Positions 1 to 10,995 of a DNA stretch of 64,000 nt are shown here, in pieces (positions within the stretch are counted from its first letter, which is position 1; each line of letters opens with the position of its first letter). The notes under the pieces are model-generated. The model saw only the letters and a program-made list of their open reading frames with translations, was not told the origin of the DNA and made no database searches. The position numbers were made by a program, and so were the translations under genes. Source of the stretch: Variovorax sp. MHTC-1 (GTDB lineage: Bacteria; Pseudomonadota; Gammaproteobacteria; Burkholderiales; Burkholderiaceae_C); contig NZ_RWKI01000001.1 in the NCBI RefSeq assembly GCF_003984645.1, forward strand, positions 186,001 through 250,000. Direction: 5' to 3'.

Positions 1-1218
1 AAGCTGCATGCGACGCTGAAGAAGGAAATCGTCGGCGACCATGCGCTGCTCTACACCTGGACCGGCAGCGACCCGGCCGCGAAGCCGGTCGCGCTGATGG
101 CGCACCAGGACGTGGTTCCGGTCGCGCCCGGCACCGAGCGTGCCTGGGAGGTCGACCCCTTCAGCGGCCAGATCAAGGACGGCTTCGTCTGGGGCCGCGG
201 CACCTGGGACAACAAGGGCAATCTGCTGGCGCAGATGGAAGCCGTCGAGATGCTCGTGGCCGGCGGCTTCCAGCCGCGGCAGACCATCTACCTGGTGGCG
301 GGCGACGACGAGGAGGTCAGCGGCCTGCGCGGCGCCAAGCCGATCGCGGAGCTCTTGAAGTCGCGCGGCGTCCGGCTCGAATGGGTGCTCGACGAGGGAC
401 TGCTGGTCACCGAAGGCGTGCTCGCCGGCCTCGACAAGCCGGCTGCCCTCATCGGCCTGGCCGAGAAGGGCTACGGCACCTTCTTCCTCTCGCTCGACAC
501 GCCGCCGGGCCACTCGTCGATGCCGCCGTCCAGCACGGCGATCGGCAGCATGAGCGCTGCGCTGGCCAAGCTCGAAGCGAACCCGATGCCGGCCGCGATC
601 GGCGGCGTGGCGGGCGAGATGTTCGCGACGCTGGCGCCCGAGATGAAGGGCTTCGGCCGCGTCGCGCTCTCCAACCTCTGGCTTTTCGGCCCGGTGGTGC
701 AGGGCCAGCTCGAAAAGGGCGTGAGCAGCAATGCCATGCTGCGCACCACCACCGCGCTGACCATCGTGCGCGCCGGCAACAAGGACAACGTGCTGCCGGG
801 CCGTGCCGAGGCAGCCGTCAACTTCCGCGTGCTGCCGGGCGACACGCTGGCTTCGGTGGAGGCGCACATCCGCAAGACCGTCGCGAACGACGCCATCACG
901 ATCAAGCAATACCCAGGCAACTCGGAGCCCTCGCCGGTCTCGCCCATCGACAGCACGGGCTATCGCACGATCGCGCAATCGGTGCGCCAGACCTTCCCGG
1001 ATGCCATCGTCGCGCCGGGCCTCATGATCGCGGCCACCGACTCGCGCCACTTCGCGATCCTGAGCGACGCGATCTACCGCTTCTCCCCGGTGCGCGCGCG
1101 GAGCGAGGACCTGCCGCGCTTCCACGGCACCAATGAGCGCATTTCGATCGCCAACTACGTCGAGATGGTCCAGTTCTATCACCAGCTGCTGCGCAACACC
1201 GTGCAGCAGCCCCAATAA
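1..1218 (+). CDS. M20 family zinc peptidase (5'-truncated)
   Basis: Probable carboxypeptidase or amidohydrolase of the M20 family (PM20D1/CPG2-like), hydrolysing peptide or N-acyl amino acid bonds with two zinc ions. The frame is open from the first base, so the gene starts outside the window; 405 residues are visible, and family members are about 470-500. Metal-ligand motifs are seen in order: AHQDVVP, WDNKGN and GDDEEVSG, with a late histidine in FHGTNER near the C-terminus. The stop lies 31 bp before the thiolase start, so it may be co-transcribed with the catabolic block. The substrate cannot be read from the sequence. Confidence 0.85.
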   Translation, partial: KLHATLKKEIVGDHALLYTWTGSDPAAKPVALMAHQDVVPVAPGTERAWEVDPFSGQIKDGFVWGRGTWDNKGNLLAQMEAVEMLVAGGFQPRQTIYLVAGDDEEVSGLRGAKPIAELLKSRGVRLEWVLDEGLLVTEGVLAGLDKPAALIGLAEKGYGTFFLSLDTPPGHSSMPPSSTAIGSMSAALAKLEANPMPAAIGGVAGEMFATLAPEMKGFGRVALSNLWLFGPVVQGQLEKGVSSNAMLRTTTALTIVRAGNKDNVLPGRAEAAVNFRVLPGDTLASVEAHIRKTVANDAITIKQYPGNSEPSPVSPIDSTGYRTIAQSVRQTFPDAIVAPGLMIAATDSRHFAILSDAIYRFSPVRARSEDLPRFHGTNERISIANYVEMVQFYHQLLRNTVQQPQ

Positions 1219-1249
1219 GCATCACCCCTCTTTTTCAAAGGACCCCACC

Positions 1250-2425
1250 ATGACCAGCGCCGTCATCGTTTCCACCGCCCGTACGCCGCTCGCCAAGAGC
1301 TGGAAGGGCGCCTTCAACATGACGCACGGCGCCACGCTCGGCGGCCATGCGGTGCAGCACGCGGTGGCGCGCGCCGGCATCGAGGCCGCGGAGGTCGACG
1401 ACGTGATCATGGGCTGCGCCAACCCCGAAGGCGCGACCGGCGCCAACATCGCGCGCCAGGTCGCGCTGCGCGCCGGACTGCCGATCACCACCGCGGGCAT
1501 GACCATCAACCGCTTCTGCTCCTCGGGCCTGCAGACCATCGCGACCGCCGCCCAGCGCATCATCGCGGGCGAGGGCGAGGTCTACGTGGCCGGCGGCGTC
1601 GAGAGCATCTCGTGCGTGCAGAACGAGATGAACAAGCACATGCTGGCCGACCCCTGGCTGGTGAAGCACAAGCCCGAGATCTACTGGAACATGCTGCAGA
1701 CGGCCGAGCAGGTCGCCAAGCGCTACGACATCGGCCGCGACGCGATGGACGAGTACGGCGCCGCGAGCCAGCAGAAGGCCACCGCCGCGCTCGAGGCCGG
1801 CCTCTTCAAGGCCGAGATCGCCCCGATCACCGTGCTGGCCGGCGTGGCCGACCCGGTGCTGGGCCTGCGTACCAAGGAAGTCACGGTCGAGAACGACGAG
1901 GGCATCCGCCCCGGCACCACCAAGGAAGGCATCAGCGGCATCCGCCCGGCCATTCCGGGCGGCGTGATCTCGGCCGGCAACGCCAGCCAGTTCTCCGACG
2001 GCGGCGGCGCCTGTGTGGTGGTCGACGAGACCTACGCCGAGAAGAAGGGCTTGAAGCCGCTCGGCCGCTTCCTCGGCTTCGCGGTCGCTGGCTGCGAGCC
2101 CGACGAGATGGGCATCGGCCCGGTGTTCGCGATTCCCAAGGTGTTGAAGCGCCTGGGACTCACGGTCGGCGACATCGACCTCTGGGAACTCAACGAAGCC
2201 TTCGCGGTGCAGGTGATCTACTGCCGCGACAAGCTCGGTATTCCAGGCGACCGCCTGAACGTGAACGGCGGCGCCATCGCCGTCGGCCATCCCTATGGCG
2301 TGAGCGGCCAGCGCCTGACCGGCCATGCGCTGATCGAAGGCAAGCGCCGCGGCGCGAAGAAGGTGGTCGTGACGATGTGCATCGGCGGTGGGATGGGGGC
2401 GGCGGGCGTATTCGAAGTTCTGTAA
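1250..2425 (+). CDS. Acetyl-CoA C-acyltransferase (thiolase)
   Basis: Degradative thiolase, 391 aa, cleaving 3-ketoacyl-CoA with CoA to acetyl-CoA and a shortened acyl-CoA. The three catalytic residues are visible: nucleophile Cys90 (NRFCSSG), His347 (VGHPYGVSG) and Cys377 (CIGGGMG). Length is normal for the FadA/PhaA family. The ATG at 1250 gives the standard thiolase N-terminus ([16 protein letters not shown]); longer frames begin inside the peptidase gene. It heads the run of acyl-CoA enzymes that follows, consistent with a beta-oxidation-type pathway. Family is certain; the physiological substrate is not. Confidence 0.93.
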   Translation: MTSAVIVSTARTPLAKSWKGAFNMTHGATLGGHAVQHAVARAGIEAAEVDDVIMGCANPEGATGANIARQVALRAGLPITTAGMTINRFCSSGLQTIATAAQRIIAGEGEVYVAGGVESISCVQNEMNKHMLADPWLVKHKPEIYWNMLQTAEQVAKRYDIGRDAMDEYGAASQQKATAALEAGLFKAEIAPITVLAGVADPVLGLRTKEVTVENDEGIRPGTTKEGISGIRPAIPGGVISAGNASQFSDGGGACVVVDETYAEKKGLKPLGRFLGFAVAGCEPDEMGIGPVFAIPKVLKRLGLTVGDIDLWELNEAFAVQVIYCRDKLGIPGDRLNVNGGAIAVGHPYGVSGQRLTGHALIEGKRRGAKKVVVTMCIGGGMGAAGVFEVL

Positions 2426-2472
2426 TGACGTCACCGGTCAAGGGTGGCTAGCCTCAACCTCTGGATTCGATC

Positions 2473-4328
<1,856 letters not shown>

Positions 4329-4329
<1 letters not shown>

Positions 4330-4523
4330 TGGCCGTCAAACCCCACGCCACGCTCGAAAAATGGATATGGATCCTGATCTATGGTGGTCTTTTCATGCTG
4401 GTCCTCGGCATCGCGACGGGCCGAACGGACGCGACCCTCGGCTGGGCCATGGCCGTGCCCGGGGTGGTGGTGGCCCTGGTCGGCGTGGTCCTCATCTACG
4501 TTCGCTCCAGATTGAAAGATTGA
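4329..4523 (+). CDS. Small two-helix membrane protein
   Basis: Hypothetical 64-residue inner-membrane protein. Two hydrophobic segments are evident, about residues 11-30 (WIWILIYGGLFMLVLGIA) and 38-58 (WAMAVPGVVVALVGVVLIYV), with a basic C-terminus (RSRLKD). Its ATG overlaps the TGA of the upstream acyl-CoA dehydrogenase, so it is almost surely translated by coupling. I recognise no family beyond this topology; a role alongside the acyl-CoA pathway is inferred from position only. Confidence 0.75.
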
Positions 4524-4526
4524 CAT

Positions 4527-4599
4527 GCCCCCAAGCTCACTTCGTTCGCTGTCCCCCGAGGGGGCGCTCATTGCCCTTCGGGCGGCCGGGCGGGCAATG
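4527..4599. repeat. Dispersed GC palindromic repeat, copy A
   Basis: Intergenic element containing the perfect palindrome of five C, GA, five G (4553-4564). The 22-mer at 4548-4569 recurs at 7656-7677 with one mismatch, and the 20-mer at 4574-4593 recurs as its exact reverse complement at 61,028-61,047. It is a multi-copy element with modules in both orientations. No protein is encoded. Confidence 0.7.
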
Positions 4600-4601
4600 C
4601 C

Positions 4602-4883
4602 ATGATCAAGCACATCGTCATGTGGAAGCTCAAGGACCCGGCCAAGGCCGCGCTGTTCAAGGCCAAGCTCGACAGCTGCCGCGGCCTGGTGCCAGGCATG
4701 CGCGAGTTCGAGGTCGCGGTTCGCACGCCGGGCCTCGAAGCCAACTGCGACGTCGTGCTGTGCTCGGCCTTCGACGACAAGGCTGCGCTGCAGGCCTACC
4801 TCGAGCATCCGCAGCACGTCGAAGTCTCGGCGGTGCTCGGCAGCCTGCGCGAGTCGCGCAGCGCGCTCGACTACGAAATATGA
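4602..4883 (+). CDS. Dabb (stress-responsive alpha/beta barrel) domain protein
   Basis: A 93-residue protein of the Dabb family: ferredoxin-like fold, dimeric, often found with catabolic or stress genes. The N-terminus MIKHIVMWKLKD and the closing AYLEHPQHVEV segment are typical of this family. It stands between two palindromic repeats and may have its own transcript or sit within the catabolic block. The biochemical role is not predictable. Confidence 0.85.
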   Translation: MIKHIVMWKLKDPAKAALFKAKLDSCRGLVPGMREFEVAVRTPGLEANCDVVLCSAFDDKAALQAYLEHPQHVEVSAVLGSLRESRSALDYEI

Positions 4884-4885
4884 AC

Positions 4886-4975
4886 CACCCCCAGGCTTCG
4901 CGCACTTCGTGTTGCTGCGCCAACCCCCTCACCGGGGGCAACACCAGCGGCCCGGCAAAGCCGGTTCCGCGGTGT
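4886..4975. repeat. Dispersed palindromic repeat, second type
   Basis: Intergenic element with nested dyads: an outer perfect 7-bp stem (4909-4915 with 4938-4944) encloses a C5/G5 hairpin (4924-4928 with 4934-4938). The style matches C/G-palindromic repeats of Comamonadaceae intergenic regions. It may act as a terminator for the Dabb gene; the downstream SDR has its own strong ribosome site (aggaga) at about 4993-4998. Confidence 0.55.
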
Positions 4976-5001
4976 TCCTGGACTGAGACAAAGGAGAGAC
5001 C

Positions 5002-5796
5002 ATGACTGCACGGAATATCCAGAAACTGTTCGATCTCAGCGGCAAGACCGCACTCGTCACCGGCGGCTCGCGCGGCCTCGGCCTGCAGATGGCCCATGCG
5101 CTCGGCGAGGCCGGCGCCAGGATCATGTTGAGCTCGCGCAAGGCCGACGATCTCGAGCAGGCCGCGGCCGAGCTGCAGGCGGCTGGCATCGACGCCCGCT
5201 GGATCGCGGCCGATTGCTCGAAGGAAGAGGAAACGCGCCGCTTGGCCGACGAGACGCTGGAGCGCCTGGGCGCGGTCGACATCCTGGTCAACAACGCGGG
5301 CGCGAGCTGGGGCGCACCGGCGGAAGACCATCCGGTCGAGGCCTGGGACAAGGTCATGAACCTCAACGTGCGCGGCTACTTCATCCTGGCGCAGCAGATC
5401 GCTCGCGGCTACATGATCCCGAAGAAGAGCGGCCGCATCATCAACATCGCCTCCATCGCGGGCCTGAACGGCAACCCGCCCGAGATGCAGACCCTGGCCT
5501 ACAACACCTCGAAGAGCGCCGTGATCGGCTTCACCCACACGCTGGCGGCCGAATGGGGCAAGTACAACATCAACGTCAACGCGATCTGCCCGGGCTTCTT
5601 CATGACCAAGATGGCCGCCGGCCTGATCAAGTCGATCGGCGAGGACAAGATGGCCTCGCACGCGCCGCTTGGCCGGCTGGGCGACGACGAAGACCTGAAG
5701 GGCATCACGCTGCTGTACGCGAGCGACGCCGGCAAGCACATCACCGGCCAGTGGCTGGCGATCGACGGCGGCGTGAGCGTGGTCCTGGGTGCCTGA
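5002..5796 (+). CDS. SDR family NAD(P)-dependent oxidoreductase
   Basis: Classical short-chain dehydrogenase, 264 aa. The nucleotide-binding motif TGGSRGLG is near residue 20, the NNAG motif near 98, and the catalytic YNTSK lies near 167 (Tyr and Lys). A 3-hydroxyacyl-CoA or similar alcohol is a plausible substrate given its acyl-CoA enzyme neighbours, but that is inference. An AGGAGA ribosome site precedes the ATG. The stop overlaps the GTG start of the following thioesterase. Confidence 0.92.
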   Translation: MTARNIQKLFDLSGKTALVTGGSRGLGLQMAHALGEAGARIMLSSRKADDLEQAAAELQAAGIDARWIAADCSKEEETRRLADETLERLGAVDILVNNAGASWGAPAEDHPVEAWDKVMNLNVRGYFILAQQIARGYMIPKKSGRIINIASIAGLNGNPPEMQTLAYNTSKSAVIGFTHTLAAEWGKYNINVNAICPGFFMTKMAAGLIKSIGEDKMASHAPLGRLGDDEDLKGITLLYASDAGKHITGQWLAIDGGVSVVLGA

Positions 5797-6247
5797 CGTG
5801 GACGACATCAATGTCCGCTCGTACACGAGCCAGATCCCGTTCGCGCGGCACCTGGGCTTCGAGCTCACCAAGTTCGAGGGCGGCGAATCCGAGATCCGCT
5901 ACACGGCCAAGCCCGAGCATCTCAACACCTTCGACGTGACCCACGGCGGCGCCTGCATGACGCTGCTCGACATCACGATGGCCGCGGCCGCGCGCAGCCA
6001 GACGCCGGAGATGGGCGTGGTCACGATCGAGATGAAGACCAGCTTCATGCAGCCTTCGGTCGGCCCGCTGCATGCGCGCGGCAAGCTGCTGCACCGAACC
6101 GCGACGATGGCCTTCGTCGAAGCGAAGATCTTCGACGAGCAGGAGCGCGTCTGCGCGCACGCCACCGGCACCTTCAAGTACGTGAAGCGGCGCCTGCCCA
6201 CCGGCCCCGGCAGCGCCAACGCGATGCGTCCGCCTTCCACAGATTAG
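5789..6247 (+). CDS. PaaI-type hotdog thioesterase
   Basis: Hotdog-fold acyl-CoA thioesterase, about 152 aa, hydrolysing an acyl- or aryl-acyl-CoA. Family features are the THGGACMTLLD segment, carrying the conserved HGG and the following acidic residue, and the closing beta strands TIEMKTSFMQP. It starts at GTG 5789, overlapping the SDR stop by 8 bp; an in-frame GTG at 5798 just after that stop is an alternative. Coupling with the SDR suggests service in the same pathway, possibly CoA recycling. Confidence 0.87.
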   Translation: MPDVDDINVRSYTSQIPFARHLGFELTKFEGGESEIRYTAKPEHLNTFDVTHGGACMTLLDITMAAAARSQTPEMGVVTIEMKTSFMQPSVGPLHARGKLLHRTATMAFVEAKIFDEQERVCAHATGTFKYVKRRLPTGPGSANAMRPPSTD

Positions 6248-6257
6248 GAGAACTTTC

Positions 6258-7274
6258 ATGCCCACCAACAGACAGCAGCTGCTCGACAACCGCCCCGAGG
6301 GCGAAGCCGTCGCCTCCAATTTCAAGCTCGCGAGCACCGAGACGCCGCCGTTGAAGGACAACGAGGTGCTGGTGCGCCACCACTACATGAGCCTGGACCC
6401 CTACATGCGCGGCCGCATGAACGATGCCAAGAGCTATGCCCAGCCGCAGCCGCTGGGCCAGGTGATGCAGGGCGGTACGGCCGGCGAGGTGGTCGAGAGC
6501 AGGCACCCCAGGTACGCCGTGGGCGACAAGGTGGTCGGCTTCGGCGGCTGGCAGGAATACAGCGTGGTCGATGCTTCGCAGCCCGGCGCATTGAGAAAGG
6601 TCGACACCACGCATGTGCCGCTCTCGTATTACCTCGGCGCGGTCGGCATGCCCGGCGTGACCGCGTGGTACGGCCTGGTGAAGATCATCAACCCCAAGGC
6701 CGGCGAGACCATGGTCGTCACGGCTGCCAGCGGCGCGGTGGGCAGCGCCTTCGGCGCGCTGGCCAAGGCGCGCGGCTGCCGCGTGGTCGGCATCGCGGGC
6801 GGCGCGGACAAGTGCAAGTACGTGACCGACGAACTGGGTTTCGACGCCTGCATCGACTACAAGCAACACCCCGACGTCAAGAGCATGAGCGCGGCGCTCA
6901 AGGAAGCCTGCCCGAAGGGCATCGACGGCTACTTCGAGAACGTCGGCGGCTACATCTTCGACGCAGTGCTGCTGCGCGCCAATGCCTTCGCGCGCGTCGC
7001 ACTGTGCGGCATGATCGCCGGCTACGACGGCCAGCCGCTGCCGCTGGCGAATCCGGCGTTGTTCCTCATCAACCGGATGAAGCTCGAAGGCTTCATCGTC
7101 AGCGAGCACATGGAAGTCTGGCCCGAGGCACTGGCCGAGCTGGGTGCGCTGGTGGCCGGCGGCAAGCTCAAGCCGCGCGAGTCGATCGTGCAGGGCATCG
7201 AGTCGGCACCCGAGGCTTTCCTCGGTTTGCTCAAGGGCAAGAACTTCGGCAAGCAACTGGTGAAGCTGATCTGA
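6258..7274 (+). CDS. NADP-dependent MDR oxidoreductase (CurA/PTGR-like)
   Basis: Zinc-free medium-chain reductase, 338 aa, of the prostaglandin/leukotriene reductase and CurA-like family, typically reducing conjugated double bonds with NADPH. Visible features are the substrate-domain motif MSLDPYMRGRM, the Rossmann segment VTAASGAVGSAFGALAK and YFENVGG. No zinc-binding cysteine set is seen. It starts 10 bp after the thioesterase stop with an AGGAGA site, so it is operonic, and may act on an enoyl intermediate made by the neighbouring dehydrogenases (inference). Confidence 0.9.
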   Translation: MPTNRQQLLDNRPEGEAVASNFKLASTETPPLKDNEVLVRHHYMSLDPYMRGRMNDAKSYAQPQPLGQVMQGGTAGEVVESRHPRYAVGDKVVGFGGWQEYSVVDASQPGALRKVDTTHVPLSYYLGAVGMPGVTAWYGLVKIINPKAGETMVVTAASGAVGSAFGALAKARGCRVVGIAGGADKCKYVTDELGFDACIDYKQHPDVKSMSAALKEACPKGIDGYFENVGGYIFDAVLLRANAFARVALCGMIAGYDGQPLPLANPALFLINRMKLEGFIVSEHMEVWPEALAELGALVAGGKLKPRESIVQGIESAPEAFLGLLKGKNFGKQLVKLI

Positions 7275-7296
7275 GCAGAACGCGCGGAGGCCGGCG

Positions 7297-9036
7297 ATGG
7301 ACATCACGACGCACGAGGTCTTCAACCAGCCGGCACCGCTGGCCGGCTACAACCTGTTCGAAACCAACCGGCCGTTGCTTGACGCGCTGAAGTTCAACGC
7401 GCCGCAGCTGCAGCTTGCGCCGCTGGCGCATCTGGGCGGCGTGGTCGGTTCGATCGAGATGCAGACCCACGCGCGGCTCGCGAACACGAACCCGCCGGTG
7501 CTGCACACGCACGACCGCTTCGGCCGGCGCATCGACGAGGTGGAATTTCATCCGAGCTACCACGCGTTGATGAAAGCGGCGGTGGGCGCGGGCCTGCACG
7601 GCACGCCATGGACCGCGGAGCATGAGGCCCCCACGCTTGCGGGCAAGCCCGCTGCGCTGCCCCCCGAGGGGGCGCTCGCGCCTAGGGGCGGCCCGTCGGC
7701 GCTCGGCGCGTCCCCGCACGTCCAGCGCGCCGCAGGCTTCATGCTCTTCACCGAGCTCGAACCTTCGATCCTGTGCCCGATCTCGATGAGCTATGCCGTG
7801 ACGCCCGCGCTGCGCGGCAACGCGGCCATCCATGCCGATTGGGGTCCCAAGCTCGCAAGCCACTGGTACGACCCGGTGCTCAAGTCCGTGCTCGACAAGC
7901 CCGGCGTGACCATGGGCATGGGCATGACCGAAAAGCAGGGCGGCTCGGACGTGCGCGCCAATACGACGCGGGCGGTTCGCGTCGCCGGCGACGATTGGGG
8001 CGAGCGCTACGAAATCACGGGCCACAAGTGGTTTTTCTCGGCACCGATGTGCGACGCCTTCCTGGTGCTTGCGCAGGCGCCGGCCGGCCTGTCATGTTTC
8101 TTCATGCCGCGTGTGCTGCCGGACTGGATGGGCGACGACGTGCGCAACGGCATCCGCATCCAGCGTTTGAAGGACAAGCTCGGCAACAAGGCCAACGCCA
8201 GCTCCGAGGTCGAGTTTCACGGCGCGAGCGCCTGGCTGGTCGGCGAAGAAGGGCGCGGCATCCCGCAGATCCTCGAGATGGGCACGATGACGCGGCTCGA
8301 TTGCGCGCTCGGCACCAGCGGCCTGATGCGCCAGGCCTTGAGCCTGGCCCTGCATCACACCGCGCAGCGCCAGGCCTTCGGCAAGCCGCTCATCGAGCAG
8401 CCGCTGATGAAGAACGTGCTGGCCGACCTCGCGCTCGAAAGCGAAGCTGCCACCGCGCTCGCCATCCGCCTCGCACGCGCCTTCGATCGCCAGCACGACG
8501 AGCACGAGCGCCTGATGGCGCGCCTGCTCACGCCGGTGGCCAAGTTCTGGATCTGCAAGCGCGGCAGCCATTTCGCGCAGGAGGCGATGGAATGCCTCGG
8601 CGGCAACGGCTACGTGGAGGAGGGCGGCGAAGGCGTGATGGCGCGCGTCTATCGCGAGATGCCGCTCAACTCGATCTGGGAAGGCGCCGGCAACATCATG
8701 GCGCTCGACCTGCTGCGCGGACTGCGCAAGGGCGATGCGGTCGCGGCGCTGGTGCACGAGCTCGCGCCGGCGCGCGGCGTCGATGCGGCACTCGACCGGC
8801 TGGCCGATGCACTGCCCGCGCGCATCGAGGCCATGGCCACCGAGGCCGAAGCGCGCCGCCTCGCGCAGGACGTGGCGCTCGCGGTACAGGGTGCGCTGCT
8901 CGTGCAGACCGCGCCGCAGGCGGTGGCCGGTGCCTTCTGCGCCTCGCGCCTGGGCGGCGACTGGGGCCATGCCTTCGGCACTCTGGGTGCCGGCACCGAT
9001 TTCGATCTCGTCATCGCGCGCGCGCAGCCGCAGTGA
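7297..9036 (+). CDS. Acyl-CoA dehydrogenase, AidB-like, carrying in-frame repeat insertion
   Basis: AidB-type acyl-CoA dehydrogenase family member, 579 aa, with the family N-terminus (NQPAPLAGYNLFETNRPL), the MTEKQGGSDVRANTT motif and SIWEGAGNIMALDLLRGL near the C-terminus. AidB itself is linked to alkylation resistance; relatives in catabolic clusters act as acyl-CoA dehydrogenases. Residues about 111-142 are encoded by a copy of the dispersed C/G palindromic repeat. This lengthens the loop before HVQRAAGFML without breaking the frame. Whether the enzyme tolerates the insert is unknown. It follows the MDR gene by 22 bp. Confidence 0.88.
   Translation: MDITTHEVFNQPAPLAGYNLFETNRPLLDALKFNAPQLQLAPLAHLGGVVGSIEMQTHARLANTNPPVLHTHDRFGRRIDEVEFHPSYHALMKAAVGAGLHGTPWTAEHEAPTLAGKPAALPPEGALAPRGGPSALGASPHVQRAAGFMLFTELEPSILCPISMSYAVTPALRGNAAIHADWGPKLASHWYDPVLKSVLDKPGVTMGMGMTEKQGGSDVRANTTRAVRVAGDDWGERYEITGHKWFFSAPMCDAFLVLAQAPAGLSCFFMPRVLPDWMGDDVRNGIRIQRLKDKLGNKANASSEVEFHGASAWLVGEEGRGIPQILEMGTMTRLDCALGTSGLMRQALSLALHHTAQRQAFGKPLIEQPLMKNVLADLALESEAATALAIRLARAFDRQHDEHERLMARLLTPVAKFWICKRGSHFAQEAMECLGGNGYVEEGGEGVMARVYREMPLNSIWEGAGNIMALDLLRGLRKGDAVAALVHELAPARGVDAALDRLADALPARIEAMATEAEARRLAQDVALAVQGALLVQTAPQAVAGAFCASRLGGDWGHAFGTLGAGTDFDLVIARAQPQ
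7627..7722. repeat. Dispersed GC palindromic repeat, copy B, inside coding sequence
   Basis: This element carries the same C5-GA-G5 palindrome (7661-7672) as copy A; the 22-mer 7656-7677 matches 4548-4569 with one difference, and the 11-mer 7627-7637 matches 4527-4537 with one difference. It lies wholly within the AidB-like gene and is read through in frame as a Pro/Gly/Ala-rich loop. The right boundary is approximate. Confidence 0.65.
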
Positions 9037-9063
9037 GCGCAACAAAGAAAGCAAGGACCTCCC

Positions 9064-10002
9064 ATGGCAGACCTGATCCTCCATCACTACGCGACCTCGC
9101 CCTTCTCCGAGAAGCTGCGCCTGATCCTCGGCTACAAGAAGCTCGCGTGGAAGTCGGTGATCATTCCGCAGATCATGCCCAAGCCGGACCTGACCGCACT
9201 CACCGGCGGCTACCGCAAGACGCCGGTGCTGCAGATCGGCGCCGACATCTACTGCGACACCGCGCTGATCTGCGACGTGCTCGAGCACATCTCGCCGCTG
9301 CCGTCGATCTATCCCGAGCCCGGCAAGGGCCTGGAGCGTGTGGTTGCCCAATGGGGCGAGACCACGCTCTTCTGGGCCGCGATGGCCTACAGCTTCAGCG
9401 GCAAGGGCGCGGCCGACCTGTTCGGCAAGGCGCCGCCCGAGCTGGCGAAAGCCTTCGGCGAGGACCGCAAGGCCATGAGCGTCAACATGGTGCGGCATCG
9501 GCCCGGCGATGCGGCTGCGGCCTACAAGTCCTACCTGCGGCGCATGTCCGACATGCTGGACGACACCGACTACCTGCTCGGCGGCTTTCCGACCGTGGCC
9601 GACTTCGCCTGCTACCACCCGCTGTGGTTCACGCGCAAGCGCACCCCTTCGATGGCCGGCATCCTGCAGCTCACGCCAGCCGTGGGCGACTGGATGGACC
9701 GCATGGCCGCGATCGGCCACGGAACGATGGAGAGCTTCGACGCCGAGCAGGCCATCGCCGTCGCCGCCGCTTCCACGCCGCACACGCTGCTGTCCGACAG
9801 CACCTTCCAGGATGAGCACGGCATCCCGCTCGGCACGCGGGTCACGGTCGCTGGCGAAAGCTTCGGCCCCGAACCGACCGAAGGCGAACTCATCGCCGCC
9901 ACTCGCACTCACTACACGCTGCGCCGCACCGACCCGCGGGCCGGCACGGTGCATGTGCACTTCCCGCGCGTTGGCTATGCGATGCGCAAGGTCGAAGGCT
10001 GA
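9064..10002 (+). CDS. Glutathione S-transferase family protein with C-terminal extension
   Basis: GST-fold protein of 312 aa. Residues 1-80 are a thioredoxin-like N-terminal domain (HHYATSPFSEKLRLILGYK, then a YRKTPVLQIG strand) and about 90-215 the helical domain. A further stretch of about 90 residues (from roughly 220) follows, predicted as beta-rich (GTRVTVAGESFGP, GTVHVHFPRVGY), which is not part of a standard 210-220 residue GST. It could conjugate glutathione or isomerise a pathway intermediate. It starts 27 bp after the AidB-like gene. Confidence 0.85.
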   Translation: MADLILHHYATSPFSEKLRLILGYKKLAWKSVIIPQIMPKPDLTALTGGYRKTPVLQIGADIYCDTALICDVLEHISPLPSIYPEPGKGLERVVAQWGETTLFWAAMAYSFSGKGAADLFGKAPPELAKAFGEDRKAMSVNMVRHRPGDAAAAYKSYLRRMSDMLDDTDYLLGGFPTVADFACYHPLWFTRKRTPSMAGILQLTPAVGDWMDRMAAIGHGTMESFDAEQAIAVAAASTPHTLLSDSTFQDEHGIPLGTRVTVAGESFGPEPTEGELIAATRTHYTLRRTDPRAGTVHVHFPRVGYAMRKVEG

Positions 10003-10080
10003 CGGGCACCTTCGCGACTGCGCCGTGCGGATTTCCGTACTTCAATAGCGTCTCCCTCAGCGACGAAAAGGACACGGGCA

Positions 10081-10986
10081 ATGATTCAGGATTTCAAGGG
10101 CACCACCGCCGTTCTTACCGGCGCCGGCTCCGGTTTCGGCCTCGAGTGCGCGCGCATCGGCGCGGCGCGCGGCATGAACCTCGTGCTGGTCGATGTGCAG
10201 CAGGATGCGCTCGACCGCGTGCACGCCGAGATGGAAGCCGCCGGTGCGCAGGTGCTCGCGCGCAAGGTCGACGTCGCCGATGCGCAGCAGATGGAACACC
10301 TCGCCAAGGACGTGCAGCAGCGCTTCGGCGCGCCGCACTTCGTCTTCAACAATGCGGGCGTGGGCGCCGGCGGCCTGGTGTGGGAGAACACCGTGGCCGA
10401 CTGGGAATGGGTGCTCGGCGTCGATCTCTGGGGCGTGATCCACGGCGTGCGCCTGTTCACGCCGATGATGCTGCAAGCCGCCGCCAGGGACCCTTCGTAC
10501 CGCGGCCACATCGTCAACACCGCGAGCATGGCCGGCCTGCTGGCGCCGCCCAACATGGGCGTCTACAACGCAGCCAAGGCGGCCGTGGTGAGCCTCACCG
10601 AAACGCTCTATCAAGACCTGAAGCTCATCACCGACCAGATCGGCGCCAGCCTCCTGTGCCCTTACTTCGTGCCGACCGGCATCACCAGCAGCGAGCGCAA
10701 CCGGCCCGGCGCACTGGCCGCCGGCGAACTCACCAAGAGCCAGCTGATCGGCCAGGCGATGAGCAACAAGGCCGTCAGCAGCGGCAAGGTGACGGCGGCC
10801 GAAGTGGCGCAGATGGTGTTCGAGGCGATTGGCGCCAACCAGTTCTACGTGTTCAGCCACCCGAAGGCGCTCGGCAACGTGAAGAGCCGCATGGAAAGCA
10901 TCGTCTCGATCTCGAATCCGGCCGATCCCTTCCTGGAGCGGCCGGAGATCGGCGCCAAGCTGCGCGAGCAGCTGCGCGCGGGCTGA
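10081..10986 (+). CDS. SDR family oxidoreductase
   Basis: Short-chain dehydrogenase, 301 aa, with cofactor motif TGAGSGFG (residues about 12-19), NNAG near 90 and catalytic YNAAK near 161. It is somewhat longer than the classical 250 because of a C-terminal extension. It lies 78 bp after the GST-like gene, same strand, and closes the catabolic block. The minus-strand DUF427 gene converges on it with only 9 bp between the two stops. Confidence 0.91.
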   Translation: MIQDFKGTTAVLTGAGSGFGLECARIGAARGMNLVLVDVQQDALDRVHAEMEAAGAQVLARKVDVADAQQMEHLAKDVQQRFGAPHFVFNNAGVGAGGLVWENTVADWEWVLGVDLWGVIHGVRLFTPMMLQAAARDPSYRGHIVNTASMAGLLAPPNMGVYNAAKAAVVSLTETLYQDLKLITDQIGASLLCPYFVPTGITSSERNRPGALAAGELTKSQLIGQAMSNKAVSSGKVTAAEVAQMVFEAIGANQFYVFSHPKALGNVKSRMESIVSISNPADPFLERPEIGAKLREQLRAG

Positions 10987-10995
10987 GACGCCCGT

